The notes under the pieces: generated by a model
Database searches by the model: none
Told to the model about the DNA's origin: nothing
The model's input: only the letters and a program-made list of their open reading frames with translations
Made by a program: the position numbers and the translations under genes
Origin: Leisingera caerulea DSM 24564
Lineage (GTDB): Bacteria > Pseudomonadota > Alphaproteobacteria > Rhodobacterales > Rhodobacteraceae
Direction of reading: 5' to 3'
Assembly: GCF_000473325.1 (NCBI RefSeq)
Contig: NZ_KI421513.1
Coordinates: 196,717 to 260,716, forward strand
DNA: 64,000 nucleotides
Part shown: one piece after another, positions 8,052 through 22,616 of the stretch
How positions within the stretch are numbered: position 1 is the stretch's first letter
Layout of the letters: each line of letters starts with the position of its first letter

Positions 8052-8465
8052 TCAGAGGGACATATGGGTGCCCAGGGCTTCCATGTCGGCGAGCAGCTTG
8101 GCTGCGTCCTCGACCAGGCCGTGGGGCTGGTCTTTCTCTTTCGCGGTCTTGTACATCTCGCGGGCTTCCTCGATCAGCTCGTTCATCTGATCGCGGGTCA
8201 TCTCAGCCATCGGGATCGCGCGCTCGGCCAGAACCGACAGGCTGTCGCCTGCGATTTCGGCAAAACCGCCGGTCACCAGATACTCCGAGTTGCCTTCGGG
8301 GCTTTCGACCTTCAGCACGCCGGGGCGCAGGGTGGTGATGGTCGGCGCGTGCGAAGGCATCGCCGTCATGTCGCCCTCGGCGCCGGGGATCTGAACCGCG
8401 CTGGCCTGCAGCGACGCCAGGGCGCGCTCCGGGCTGACGAGGTCGAATTGCATCGTTTGTGCCAT
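8052..8465 (-). CDS. atpC: ATP synthase F1 subunit epsilon
   Basis: This 137-residue protein begins [16 protein letters not shown] and has the beta-sandwich N-terminal domain typical of epsilon ([24 protein letters not shown] sequence, [11 protein letters not shown]), followed by a short helical C-terminal part. Epsilon binds gamma at the foot of the F1 central stalk and restrains ATP hydrolysis. It is the last gene of atpHAGDC, 56 bases after atpD, and a terminator follows. Confidence 0.95.
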   Translation of the reverse strand: MAQTMQFDLVSPERALASLQASAVQIPGAEGDMTAMPSHAPTITTLRPGVLKVESPEGNSEYLVTGGFAEIAGDSLSVLAERAIPMAEMTRDQMNELIEEAREMYKTAKEKDQPHGLVEDAAKLLADMEALGTHMSL

Positions 8466-8521
8466 TGGGGCCTCCTTTCAGGGTTCCCCCGCACCGCGAA
8501 AGCGCGGGGGAAAATCCGTTC

Positions 8522-9967
<1,446 letters not shown>

Positions 9968-10843
9968 TTAGAGCGCCTCAGCGCCCGAAATGATTTCAAT
10001 CAGCTCGTTGGTGATCACGGCCTGACGGGAACGGTTGAACTCGATGGTCAGCTTGTCGATCATCTCGCCCGCGTTGCGGGTTGCGTTGTCCATCGCGCTC
10101 ATCCGGGCACCCTGTTCGGATGCACCGTTTTCCAGCAGCCCCGAGAAGATCTGGGTCGCCACGCCGCGCGGCAGCAGGTCCGCCAGGATCCGCTCTTCGC
10201 CGGGTTCGTAGTCGTAGACGGCGCCAGAGCTCTCGCCTTCCTCGGCTTCAAAGGAAGCCGGGATGATCTGCTGCGCGGTCGGAATCTGGGTCACCACGTT
10301 GACGAACTCCGAGTAGAAGATCGTGGCAACGTCGAATTCACCAGCATCGAACCGGGTCAGGATGTCCTTGGCGATCGCCTGCGCATTGGCATAGCCGATA
10401 CGCTTGACTTCGCTGAGGTCCACATGGCCGACGAAATCATCGCCCAGGTCGCGTTTCAGGGCGTCGCGGCCCTTTTTGCCGACGGTCAGGATCTTGACCG
10501 TCTTGCCCGCGGCCTTCAGCTCAGCCGCCTTTTGGCGGGCGAGCTTGGCAATGTTCGAGTTGAAGCCGCCGCACAGACCGCGCTCGGCAGTCATCACGAT
10601 CAGCAGCTGTACCTGGTCCGAGCCGGTGCCGCGAAGCAGCTTGGGCGCGGAGTCGGAACCGCCGACCGAGGCCGCCAGCCCTGCCATCACGGCGTTGAAC
10701 CGCTTGGTGTAGGGCCGGGAATCCTCGGCAGCTTCCTGGGCGCGGCGAAGTTTCGCCGCGGCCACCATTTGCATGGCTTTAGTGATCTTGCGGGTCGATT
10801 TGACCGACTCGATCCTGTTTTTAAGGTCCTTGAGAGAAGGCAT
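9968..10843 (-). CDS. atpG: ATP synthase F1 subunit gamma
   Basis: This is a 291-residue protein. The N-terminal helix [20 protein letters not shown] and the C-terminal segment starting [14 protein letters not shown] form the coiled-coil rotor shaft. SDRGLCGG-type sequence appears as [14 protein letters not shown]. Gamma couples proton flow in Fo to the conformational cycle of the alpha/beta hexamer. It sits between atpA and atpD, 15 bases after atpA. Confidence 0.97.
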   Translation of the reverse strand: MPSLKDLKNRIESVKSTRKITKAMQMVAAAKLRRAQEAAEDSRPYTKRFNAVMAGLAASVGGSDSAPKLLRGTGSDQVQLLIVMTAERGLCGGFNSNIAKLARQKAAELKAAGKTVKILTVGKKGRDALKRDLGDDFVGHVDLSEVKRIGYANAQAIAKDILTRFDAGEFDVATIFYSEFVNVVTQIPTAQQIIPASFEAEEGESSGAVYDYEPGEERILADLLPRGVATQIFSGLLENGASEQGARMSAMDNATRNAGEMIDKLTIEFNRSRQAVITNELIEIISGAEAL

Positions 10844-10858
10844 GTCCCGACTCTCTCC

Positions 10859-12397
<1,539 letters not shown>

Positions 12398-12958
12398 TTA
12401 TCCGACCTCTTTCATTGCATTCTGTAGGGAGTTGAGCTTGGAGCGGATCGAGCTGTCGATCATCTTCGAGCCCACTTTAACGACAAGACCGCCGATGATG
12501 GAGGCATCGACGGAAGCATTGATGGTAACTTTCTTGCCCACGCGCTCGGCCAGGGTCTTGGCCAGCTTTTCGCTCTGGGTCTTGGTCAGCGCCTTGGCGG
12601 ACACCACCTCGGCGGTGACTTCGCCGCGGGCGTCAGCCAGGCGGGCGCGCAGCGCCTCGATCAGCGCGGGCAGCACAAACAGGCGGCGCTTGTCAGCCAT
12701 CAGAGCCAGGGTATTGCGCAGGACGGGCTCCAGGCCCATCTTGTCTGCCACCGCGGTGATTGCGGCGCCCTGCTCTTCGCGCGACACGAGCGGCGAGTGG
12801 ATCAGGCTGTTGAGGTCGTCGCTGTCAGCCAGCGCGGCTGCCAGGTCATTGATGCTGGTTTCAAGGCTGTCGAGCGCCTTGTTTTCTTCAGCGATGTCGA
12901 ACACCGCCGTGGCATAGCGCGCAGCAATGCCTGCAGAAATCGAAGCTGGTTCGGACAC
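12398..12958 (-). CDS. atpH: ATP synthase F1 subunit delta
   Basis: This is a 186-residue protein from the GTG at 12958 (encoding MSEPASISAGIAARYATAVF). GGAAGG lies about 7 bases upstream, and the length matches delta/OSCP. A longer in-frame start at 13039 would add a proline- and arginine-rich extension not found in the family. Delta sits on top of F1 and joins it to the peripheral stalk. It is the first gene of atpHAGDC; the Fo genes must lie elsewhere, as is usual in alphaproteobacteria. Confidence 0.95.
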   Translation of the reverse strand: MSEPASISAGIAARYATAVFDIAEENKALDSLETSINDLAAALADSDDLNSLIHSPLVSREEQGAAITAVADKMGLEPVLRNTLALMADKRRLFVLPALIEALRARLADARGEVTAEVVSAKALTKTQSEKLAKTLAERVGKKVTINASVDASIIGGLVVKVGSKMIDSSIRSKLNSLQNAMKEVG

Positions 12959-13332
12959 GTCCACCCTTCCGATATGTTTTTGGCCCCGGTTGGCGTACCT
13001 GGCGTCAGGAGGCGTCCGGGGGCGTGAGTCATCCCCCATTGGCAGCGGGGCGTTGAAATCAGCGTGGGTCTAGCAGAGCGGATGCGACCTATCAACTGTC
13101 TATAACGGTAACGGATGAAAGCATGTTTTCCGTGTTTTCAAAGGCTTGCGGGAAGTGCGGCCCTTTGACCACAGTCGGCAAATAAAAAAGTGCGGCTGAA
13201 CTGCAGAATTTGGCGATTCCGGACAGCGGCATTTGCCCCGAAATCCGTCACATATCGCTGCCGGGGCCGGTTTTGCTGCGCTGCGGCGGCGGCGCCGGCA
13301 GTTTCAGGGAATCGAAATCGGCGGCCACGGGG
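12959..13332. other. Gene-free stretch upstream of atpH
   Basis: No gene is seen in these 374 bases. The left part is the atp leader and promoter; the right part is the 3' flank of the methyltransferase gene. No clear terminator hairpin with a T-run was found for that gene. Confidence 0.4.
13067..13105 (-). promoter_or_regulatory. Candidate atpHAGDC promoter
   Basis: On the minus strand TTGATA (13105-13100) and TAGACC (13072-13067) are separated by 17 bases, about 110 bases before the atpH start. The -10 match is weak, so this is only a candidate. Confidence 0.3.
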
Positions 13333-14079
13333 TCAGGCCGGCTCCGGCATCGGGTTGGACAGCCCTTCCAGCACCCGGATGCGGCTGGGGGTCTTGGTGC
13401 GGATCATGTGGCCCTTCTGCGGATAGGTCTGCTTGCTGACCTCGACCATGAACACCCCGCCGGCCAGCATTGCCGGCAGTTTGCGGCCCATCTTCTCCAG
13501 CATGGCGCCGGATTTGAGCCAGAACCGCTTGTGGCTGGGCAGCCGGTACAGCGCCGCGGTGTGCTGCTCGATGGCGAACTGATGCTCGCGCAGCTGGCCT
13601 TCGAGCTGGCGCAGCGTGTAGGGGCGGCCATAGCCGAAAGGGGTGAGATCCGAGCGGGCCCAGAACCCGGCCCGGTTCGGGACGATGAAAATCGCCCGGC
13701 CGCCCGGCCCCAGCACCCGCCAGCATTCCTCCAGCAGCCGGGCGGGCCGTTCCGAGGTCTCCAGCCCGTGCAGCACCACCAGCCGGTCGATCCGGCCGGT
13801 ATCGACAGGCCAGCTGGTCTCCTCGCACAGCACCGAGACATTGGGCATCCCCGCAGGCCATTGCATCACCCCCTGCGGCCCCGGCATCAGCGCCATCACC
13901 CGGCGCGCCTCCGGCAGGTAGGGGCGCAACAGCGGCGCGGCAAAGCCGAAGCCCGCGACCGTCAGGCCTTCGGCCTCCGGCCACAGCTCCAGCAGGCGGC
14001 CGCGGATCGACGCCTGCGCCGCACGGCCCAGCGTGCTGCGGTAGTAGAAGTTCCTCAGATCCTGCACATCAAGATGCAT
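13333..14079 (-). CDS. Class I SAM-dependent methyltransferase
   Basis: This 248-residue protein is read from the ATG at 14079 ([14 protein letters not shown]), the usual start in this family; an upstream in-frame ATG at 14160 would overlap the divergent gloB. The methyltransferase_11-type fold is visible in [21 protein letters not shown] and in the segment running from WRVLGPGG to IVPNR. The glycine-rich motif I is weak ([14 protein letters not shown]). The C-terminal part is conserved among roseobacter homologues. The substrate is unknown. It is divergently arranged with gloB, 55-61 bases apart, so the two may share a promoter region. Confidence 0.8.
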   Translation of the reverse strand: MHLDVQDLRNFYYRSTLGRAAQASIRGRLLELWPEAEGLTVAGFGFAAPLLRPYLPEARRVMALMPGPQGVMQWPAGMPNVSVLCEETSWPVDTGRIDRLVVLHGLETSERPARLLEECWRVLGPGGRAIFIVPNRAGFWARSDLTPFGYGRPYTLRQLEGQLREHQFAIEQHTAALYRLPSHKRFWLKSGAMLEKMGRKLPAMLAGGVFMVEVSKQTYPQKGHMIRTKTPSRIRVLEGLSNPMPEPA

Positions 14080-14134
14080 TGCGGGCGCCTGCTGCTTCGG
14101 CCAATCTGGGCGCAGTTTAGCAATGTAAAGGCGA

Positions 14135-14908
14135 ATGACCATGCCTCTTGAGATCATCACCCTGCCCTGCCTGTCCGATAACTATGCCTTTTTGATCCAT
14201 AATCCGGACTCGGGCGAGACCGCGCTGGTGGACGCGCCCGAAGCCGGCGCCATCAAGGCAGCGCTTGAGGAACGCGGCTGGGGGCTGGACTGGATCCTGC
14301 TGACGCATCACCACTGGGACCATGTGGACGGCGTGGCAGAGCTGCGGGAGGCTTATGGCGCCAAGGTGACCGGTGCCGAGGCGGACGCGCACCGGCTGCC
14401 TGATCTGGACTTGGCTGTGAAGGACGGCGGCACATTCACCCTGCTGGGCGAGGAGGTGCAGGTGATGGATGTTTCCGGCCACACGGTGGGGCATATCGCC
14501 TATTACATCCCCGGCGCGGACGCGGTGTTCACCGCCGACAGCCTGATGGCACTGGGCTGCGGGCGGCTGTTTGAGGGCACGCCGCAGCAGATGTGGGCCA
14601 GCCTGTCGCGTCTTGCCGCGCTGCCGCCGCAAACTATGGTTTACTCAGGCCATGAATACACCCAGTCTAACGGTGCCTTTGCGGCCACTGTGGATCCGGG
14701 CAACCCGGCGTTGCAGGACCGCATCCGCGATATCGCAAGCGCGCGGGAAAAGGGTGACCCGACAGTGCCTTCGTCCTTGCAGCTGGAACTTGGCACCAAT
14801 CCGTTCCTGCGCGCCGGTGATAGCGCCATCAAAGCGCATCTGGGCATGGAAGATGCTGATGACGCAGAAGTTTTTGCCGAAATCCGCAAGCGCAAAGACA
14901 ATTTCTGA
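14135..14908 (+). CDS. gloB: Hydroxyacylglutathione hydrolase (glyoxalase II)
   Basis: This is a 257-residue metallo-beta-lactamase-fold protein. The metal-binding motif [11 protein letters not shown] (about 57-67) and the later ligands in [18 protein letters not shown] and SGHEYTQSN are all present, in the spacing of glyoxalase II. It hydrolyses S-lactoylglutathione to lactate and glutathione, the second step of methylglyoxal detoxification in the cytoplasm. Two start codons six bases apart (14135 and 14141) are possible. AAAGG lies 4 bases before the first and 10 before the second, so the second may be the real one. Confidence 0.95.
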   Translation: MTMPLEIITLPCLSDNYAFLIHNPDSGETALVDAPEAGAIKAALEERGWGLDWILLTHHHWDHVDGVAELREAYGAKVTGAEADAHRLPDLDLAVKDGGTFTLLGEEVQVMDVSGHTVGHIAYYIPGADAVFTADSLMALGCGRLFEGTPQQMWASLSRLAALPPQTMVYSGHEYTQSNGAFAATVDPGNPALQDRIRDIASAREKGDPTVPSSLQLELGTNPFLRAGDSAIKAHLGMEDADDAEVFAEIRKRKDNF

Positions 14909-15084
14909 GCAAATCAAGGGCGTCCGGGTGCAACAGGGAGAAAATAATTGTGACCGTAAAATGAAGAAAAGCCCTTGAAGCCGGCGCTCTATCAACCAAA
15001 CTCTAACCATATAAGCACATGGTTGAACTGAGGGGTTGGTTAATACCGCCCCGCCGGCCAACCCAAGATCAGAGGAGCACGCCC

Positions 15085-17408
<2,324 letters not shown>

Positions 17409-17409
<1 letters not shown>

Positions 17410-18386
17410 TGCGCCCCGCAGGACTGCTGATCGCTTTATCGCTCGCCGCGCCCGCCGCGGCGGGCGATTTTCGTTTGCAATTCCCGCTGGATTGCACCCT
17501 TGGCCAGGACTGCCACATCCAGCAGTTTGTGGACCATGACCCGGGCCCCGGGGCCGAGGATTTCACCTGCGGCACTCTCAGCTATGAGGGCCATAAGGGC
17601 ACGGACATCGCCCTGCCCTACCTGTCGGACATGCGGGCCGGCGCCACGGTCCGCGCCGCCGCGGATGGCGTCGTCCTGGGCAGCCGCAACACCATGCCGG
17701 ACCAGTACGCGACCGCAGAGAATGCCGCGGCCATTGAAGGCAAGGAGTGCGGCAACGGCGTTGTGCTGCGGCATGGCGGCGGCTGGGAAACCCAGTATTG
17801 CCACATGAAGCGCGGCTCGATCCGGGTCCAAAGCGGCATGAAGGTCAAGGCCGGAGATGCCCTGGGCGAAGTCGGCCTGTCCGGCAAGACCCAGTTCCCG
17901 CATCTGCATCTGTCTGTCCGCAAGGACGGCGCGGTGGTGGATCCCTTTGCGCCGGACAGTTCCGGCACCTGCGCCAGTCCGTCCGGGCAGACGCTCTGGG
18001 CCGACCCGCTGCCCTACCGGCCCGGCGGCGTGCTGGGCGCAGGCTTCAGCACTGCCATTCCCGAATACCAGGCGATCAAGGATGGCACCGCCGACCAGGC
18101 GCCGCTGGCCGCGGATGCCCCGGCCTTCGTGTTCTGGGCCTACGCCTTTGGCGGCCAGGCCGGCGACACGCTGGAGCTGACGGTGACCGGGCCCGGCGGT
18201 GAGTTTGTGAGCCGCCGAGAAGCGCTGGAAAAGGATCAGGCGCAGTTCTTCCGCGCCACCGGCCGCCGTCTGCGCGGCGGGTCCTGGCCTGCGGGCAGCT
18301 ATACCGGAACGGCGCGCCTGCTGCGCGGCGGCAGCGAGGTGGACAGCTTCAGCAGCAGCATGAGGCTGGCGGACACCCCGGACTAA
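17409..18386 (+). CDS. Secreted M23-family (LytM/peptidoglycan endopeptidase-like) protein
   Basis: This 325-residue protein starts at ATG 17409, one base overlapping the clpA stop. It begins with a signal peptide, MRPAGLLIALSLAAPAAAG. The M23 zinc site is recognisable: GHKGTDIALPY supplies His and Asp, and PHLHLSVRKDG supplies the distal His. Such enzymes cut peptide cross-links in peptidoglycan or, when degenerate, activate amidases. The C-terminal third (from about 215) is a beta-rich domain with TLELTVTGPGGEFV, not clearly named. Location is periplasmic. Coupling to clpA looks like positional read-through rather than shared function. Confidence 0.88.
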
Positions 18387-18742
18387 AGCTTTGCTGTATC
18401 ACGGTGCCGCATCTGCCGGGGCAGCAGCCCCGGCAGATGCGCGGCCCAACCGGCGCGGACGCCCCAGCGGGGCGGCCAGGCGCCGGGCGGGAGCGCGCCG
18501 GAATACGCCGCTGGGGCTGCAACGCGCGGGACGTTTTCCTTCAAAAGTTGATAACTCCCGCATTCGCAATAGTTTTAATAGTGCCCTACTGCCCGGTGGG
18601 GCAGCAACCCGTGCGTAACTAGTAGCTTGTCTCCATTAGTGAAGCGGGTTGCACCTTCCGCCGGCCGCGCTGGCGCAGCCCCTTTGGCCGGCCGCGGGCG
18701 CCAGCCGCAGCACGGGGCGGATCCGCAAGGCGCCGGCCCGGA
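18387..18742. other. Gene-free stretch between M23 gene and ompA-like gene (convergent)
   Basis: Nothing coding is supported in these 356 bases. They contain a strong hairpin (18409-18440), a short AT-rich block near 18540-18580, and GC-rich inverted segments (GGCCGG clusters near 18660-18700). As the region lies between convergent genes it probably holds transcription ends. Confidence 0.5.
18409..18440 (+). terminator. Hairpin after the clpA-M23 genes
   Basis: The 13-base arms GCATCTGCCGGGG and CCCCGGCAGATGC pair perfectly around the loop CAGCAG. No T-run follows on either strand, so it may act as an mRNA 3' stabiliser or a Rho-assisted end rather than a classic intrinsic terminator. Confidence 0.6.
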
Positions 18743-20584
18743 TTACTTCTCGGTGAACTTCAGCTCAATGCGCCGGTTCTGGGCGCGCGCTTCGGGCGTG
18801 TCCGCCGGGTTCACCGGCTGGTACTCCCCGAACCCGTTGGCCGCAAGCCGCGACGGCGGCACCCCCAGCGCCTCCACCATATAGCGCACCACCGACAGCG
18901 CCCGTCCCTGGCTGAGCTCCCAGTTGTCGGAGAATTTCGGATGTGCGCCCAAAGGCGTGTCATCGGTATGGCCGTCTACCCGGATGATCCAGCTGATTTC
19001 CGGCGGGATCGCTGCTACCACGCTTTGCAGGATCGACACCACCTTGGCGATCTCCACCTTGCCCTCAGCCGACAGGGTGGCGCTGCCAGGCGCAAACAGC
19101 ACTTCGGAGGCAAAGACAAAACGGTCGCCCTGGATGCGCACGCCCTCCTGGGTGCCCAAAAGGTCGCGCAGACGGCCAAAGAACTCCGACCGGTAGCGCT
19201 CCAGGTCCTGTGCCTTGCTGGCCAGCGCCTCGGCTTCGGCTTCCAGGCGCTTGCGCTCCTGTTCCTCCAGCAGCCGCCGCCTGCGCTCCTCTGATGCGGC
19301 GCGGGCGAGGGCTGCGTTCAGGTCCTGGCCCAGGTTCTGCAGCTGCACCTGCTGCGCGGCGTCGCGGGCCTGGTAGTCGTCCAGAATGGCCTGCAAGCCC
19401 CCCAGCTGTTCGCGCAGGGCCGCCACCTGCTGGTTGAGCAGCGCGGTTTCTCGGCGGGCCTCCTCTGACACCGCTTTCTCCTGCGAGAGCGCCTCGCGGG
19501 CTTGCGCCAGAAGGGCGGCGCGTTCTTCCGCCTGGGTCAGCCGGTCCGACGCGGTGGCCTCCGCCGCCTCCTGCGCGGCGGCTGCCGCCAGCAGCCGCTG
19601 GCGCAGCACGTCCAGCTCGCTGGCCTGAGTTTCCGCCGCGGCCAGCGCCGCCTTGGCCTCTGCCAGCTCTGCCGCCAGCCGCCCGGCTTCGGCGTCCGAG
19701 CCTGCGCGGGCCGTCTCCAGTTCGGACAATTGCGCGTCGAGCTGCTTCTTTGCGGCCTCGGCAGCGGCCAGCAATGTCAGCGTATCCTCAGCCTCCTGCC
19801 GCTGCGCCTCCAGCGCCAGGGTCATGGCGGTCAGCTCAGCATCCGCCGATTGCAGCTTTTCGCGCAGGGCTTCGGCGGCGGCGGCTTCCACCATCCGGGC
19901 CGCTTCCTCGGCGCTCAGCTGTTCCTGAAGACCGGCGATTTCTTCAGTGTTTGCTGTTTGCTCCGCCTCCAGGCTGGCGATCAGCGCTTCCATCGCCTCG
20001 CGCTGTGCCGCGGCCAAACGGGCCGCTTCGGCCTGGGCGTCGATCTCGCCGCGGGCCTGGGCCAGCGCCAGGTTCAATGCCTCCTGCTCGCTGAGCAGTT
20101 TGGCGCGGGCCGTTTCCAGGCTTTCACGCTCTGCGCTCAGGTCAGCGACCCGCGCCTGGGCCGCGTCGCGGCTGGCGATCAGCGCCGCCACCTGCGCTTC
20201 GAAACTGGTGATGCGGCTGGCGGCCTCGGACAGTTCGCCCGCCTGCCGGTCGCGCTCTGCGGTCAGCGAGGTGATCAGGTTGCGCGCCCGCTCGAGGTCC
20301 TGTTCCGCGGTGTTGAGCGTTGAGGTCAGCGCCCCCAGCCGGGCGTTCAGGCGGCTGTTTTCCCGCTCCTCCAGCCCCAGCGCGGAGGCCAGCGCGCTGA
20401 CTTCGGCGGAGAGCTCATCCAGCTCGCTTTCCTGGCCCGTGATTGTCTCGCGCAGCACAAACTGAACCACCATGAAGATGGTCAGCACAAACATCAGCAC
20501 CAGCAGCAGCCCGGTCATCGCATCGACAAACCCGGGCCAGATCGAGGCCTGGAACCGCTGTCCTGTGCGCCGGGAAAGGGCCAT
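18743..20584 (-). CDS. MotB/OmpA-type peptidoglycan-anchored protein with very long coiled coil
   Basis: This is a 613-residue protein with three visible parts. A single membrane helix near residues 18-45 is flanked by SIWPGFVDAMTGLLL, as in MotB/TolR/ExbD-like proteins. About 400 residues of alanine- and glutamate-rich heptads (roughly 50-460) form the second part. The C-terminal OmpA/MotB domain contains VLFAPGSATLSAEGK, VDGHTDDTPLG and NRRIELKF, which bind peptidoglycan. The preceding gene, 3 bases away, encodes a MotA/ExbB-like channel protein, so the two probably form a proton-driven envelope complex. Its job is unknown. The periplasmic coiled coil is far longer than in MotB or ZorB. Confidence 0.85.
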   Translation of the reverse strand: MALSRRTGQRFQASIWPGFVDAMTGLLLVLMFVLTIFMVVQFVLRETITGQESELDELSAEVSALASALGLEERENSRLNARLGALTSTLNTAEQDLERARNLITSLTAERDRQAGELSEAASRITSFEAQVAALIASRDAAQARVADLSAERESLETARAKLLSEQEALNLALAQARGEIDAQAEAARLAAAQREAMEALIASLEAEQTANTEEIAGLQEQLSAEEAARMVEAAAAEALREKLQSADAELTAMTLALEAQRQEAEDTLTLLAAAEAAKKQLDAQLSELETARAGSDAEAGRLAAELAEAKAALAAAETQASELDVLRQRLLAAAAAQEAAEATASDRLTQAEERAALLAQAREALSQEKAVSEEARRETALLNQQVAALREQLGGLQAILDDYQARDAAQQVQLQNLGQDLNAALARAASEERRRRLLEEQERKRLEAEAEALASKAQDLERYRSEFFGRLRDLLGTQEGVRIQGDRFVFASEVLFAPGSATLSAEGKVEIAKVVSILQSVVAAIPPEISWIIRVDGHTDDTPLGAHPKFSDNWELSQGRALSVVRYMVEALGVPPSRLAANGFGEYQPVNPADTPEARAQNRRIELKFTEK

Positions 20585-20587
20585 AGG

Positions 20588-21778
20588 TTATTCCCCCGCG
20601 TCCCGGCCCGGCAAGCCGCCGCGCGAGAGGCCGCGCGGGCGGGCGAAGGCCTTGATCATCAGGTCGATGTCCTTGCGCAGCTCTGCCAGGCTTTCCTGGC
20701 GGCCCGCGGAAATTTCTTCGAGGATGCGCAGCATCTGCACGTCGATCGAGCGCAGCCGCATCCGGCTTTCGGCGTCGATCGCCCCCTGCTCTCCTTGCGC
20801 GCGCAGGATCTCGGTCAGCGCTTCCTGCCCGACTGCCACCCGGTCCAGTGCCGCGGTAATGGTGCCGGTCTGCTCCTGGCGCTGGTTCATCTCCTGGATG
20901 GTCTCCACCAGCGCGCCCAGTTTCTGATCCACCGCCGCGCGGCCTTCGGAGGTTTCTGCAAACATCGCCTGCAGCGCGTCCATCTGCTCGGCCATGTTGT
21001 CGAGCACTTGCGAAACCACGCCGCTGTCCCCGGCGCCGTCCTCGCCGGAGGAGAAGCTGACCCGGGTGATCGAGGAGAGCCATTCCTCCAACTCGCGGTA
21101 AAAGCGGTTCTGGCCGTGGCCCGCAAACAGTTCCAGCAGGCCCACGATCAGCGATCCGGCAAGGCCCAGCAGCGAGGAGGCGAAGGCCACGCCCATGCCG
21201 CCCAGTTGCGCCTCAAGACCTGTCATCAGGCGATTGAAAACCGACAGGCCTTCTTCGCCCTCCTGCGGCGCCAGGCTGCGGATGGTGTCGACGACGGCGG
21301 GAACCGTGGTGGCCAGGCCGTAGAAGGTACCCAGAAGGCCGAGGAAAATCAGCAGGTTGACGATGTAGCGGGTGATCTCGCGGTCTTCGTCGATGCGGCT
21401 GGCGACCGAGTCCAGGATGGAGCGGGTCGAGGCGGAGCCCAGCTGCATCCGGGCGCTGCGCGTCGCCAGCAGCGACGCCAGCGGTGCCAGCATCGACGGC
21501 GGGCGGCGGTGGTCCTGGTTGTCGCCGGCGGCAAAGCGTTCGATCCAGCGCACCGAGCCGATGAGCTGCACCACCTGCCAGAAGCAGGCCAGCACCCCGA
21601 TCACAAACACGAAGACGATAAAGCCGTTGAGCCAGGGGTTGGCCTGGAACACCGGCAGCACCCGCGGCAGCGCCACAAAGGCCCCGAATCCGGAAAGCCC
21701 CAGCGCGATCAGCATCATGATGATCTGCCGCACCGGCTGGGAGAACTGCGGCCGGGTCTTGCGGTCTGGCTGCGCCAT
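20588..21778 (-). CDS. MotA/TolQ/ExbB-like proton-channel family protein
   Basis: This 396-residue protein is read from the ATG at 21778 (MAQPDRKTRPQFSQ), with AGGAG 9 bases upstream. Membrane segments are seen near 20-40 and 48-70, and two more span LLIFLGLLGTFYGLA and the segment from GMGVAFASSLLGLAG to LIVGLLEL. The last two flank the MotA/ExbB core pattern with GTFYGLATTV and GLEAQLGGMGVAF. The C-terminal 160 residues are a cytoplasmic coiled coil with repeated QMDALQAMFAETS-like heptads. With the downstream OmpA-type partner it resembles a stator pair. The exact family is not one of the named MotA, TolQ or ExbB types. Confidence 0.85.
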   Translation of the reverse strand: MAQPDRKTRPQFSQPVRQIIMMLIALGLSGFGAFVALPRVLPVFQANPWLNGFIVFVFVIGVLACFWQVVQLIGSVRWIERFAAGDNQDHRRPPSMLAPLASLLATRSARMQLGSASTRSILDSVASRIDEDREITRYIVNLLIFLGLLGTFYGLATTVPAVVDTIRSLAPQEGEEGLSVFNRLMTGLEAQLGGMGVAFASSLLGLAGSLIVGLLELFAGHGQNRFYRELEEWLSSITRVSFSSGEDGAGDSGVVSQVLDNMAEQMDALQAMFAETSEGRAAVDQKLGALVETIQEMNQRQEQTGTITAALDRVAVGQEALTEILRAQGEQGAIDAESRMRLRSIDVQMLRILEEISAGRQESLAELRKDIDLMIKAFARPRGLSRGGLPGRDAGE

Positions 21779-21920
21779 ACGTCTTGGCTCCTGACACTTA
21801 TGTCTGCTCTTATTTGGTTCGCAGCCTATAAGCAAAGTGCCAGGAGCGCCAAGGCTTTATGGCTGTCCGGCGCTGTGGTTTCCCGAACGGCCGCGTTTCC
21901 CGGACCTGCAACCGCCTGTC

Positions 21921-21961
21921 CGCCCCTCAAACCGCGGGGTTGCCTCCGGCGAAACGGGCGG
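21921..21961 (+). repeat. Dispersed intergenic hairpin repeat, copy 1
   Basis: CGCCCCTCAAACCGCGGGG then TTGCCTCCGGCGAAACG recurs in closely related form at 40598-40642. It is a GC-rich imperfect hairpin placed in an intergenic gap of about 240 bases that otherwise holds only the upstream region of the MotA-like gene. Confidence 0.5.
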
Positions 21962-22018
21962 GCGCCGCCCTTTGTGGATGCCTTATCTGCTGCCCTGACC
22001 GGCACGTCCGGAGGGGAC

Positions 22019-22549
22019 TCAGGCAGTGATTTCCCGCACCCGGCCCGCCAGCCAGTCCAAGTCGCTGTCATGCAGGCCGATCTCGGCCAGATGTTCAGCA
22101 GTGTTGTAGAGGTATTCGGTATTGGGACCGCGCCCGCCGACCGCATGGGCAATCATCTGCGCCTGCTCTTCAAGGCTGAGGCCGCCGCAATACTGCACGT
22201 GGTGCGGGTCGATCACGTAGGTCACGGCGGTCACCATGGAGCCACCCGCCAGCTCCACCTCCAGGTCACGCTCCAGGTAGGCCGAGGAGATCAGCTCGCG
22301 CTCGCGCAGCTCCGCCAGGGTCTGCTCTTCGTGGCCGGCCTCCACCGACAGCGCGATGCCCTTGCAATGGGCGCCCTCGGCCGCGTCCAGCGCCAGCACC
22401 AGGCCGGGGTGGTCTTCGGTGCCGCGGTGGTGAATGGAGGTCATGCAGAAGGAGCGGGCATAGCCGTGCAGCACCGCAACCTCGCGCCGGGCCACCGGGA
22501 AACCGGGGTTCCAAAGAAGTGATCCGTATCCGAATACCCACATGGTCAT
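22019..22549 (-). CDS. Glutathione-specific gamma-glutamylcyclotransferase (ChaC family)
   Basis: This 176-residue protein is read from the ATG at 22549, with AAAGGG 9 bases upstream. The glycine loop FGYGSLLWNPGF at the N-terminus and the RERELISSAYLERDL segment carrying the catalytic glutamate are characteristic of ChaC. The enzyme cleaves glutathione to 5-oxoproline and Cys-Gly in the cytoplasm. The length is typical for bacterial ChaC. It is divergent from the DUF2125 gene with 67 bases between starts. Confidence 0.9.
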   Translation of the reverse strand: MTMWVFGYGSLLWNPGFPVARREVAVLHGYARSFCMTSIHHRGTEDHPGLVLALDAAEGAHCKGIALSVEAGHEEQTLAELRERELISSAYLERDLEVELAGGSMVTAVTYVIDPHHVQYCGGLSLEEQAQMIAHAVGGRGPNTEYLYNTAEHLAEIGLHDSDLDWLAGRVREITA

Positions 22550-22616
22550 GTCGTCTGGCCCTTTCTGCTGCCCCCCTATAAACAGCAATCCTGTTGCGGA
22601 CAAAAGAGGCTATCCG

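Noticed and set aside
18743..21778. Possible Zorya defence system (ZorA/ZorB-like MotA and OmpA proteins)
   Set aside because: The pair resembles ZorAB only in general fold. The OmpA-type protein is more than twice the expected length, there are no ZorC, ZorD or ZorE genes, and the surroundings are core chromosome with native base composition.
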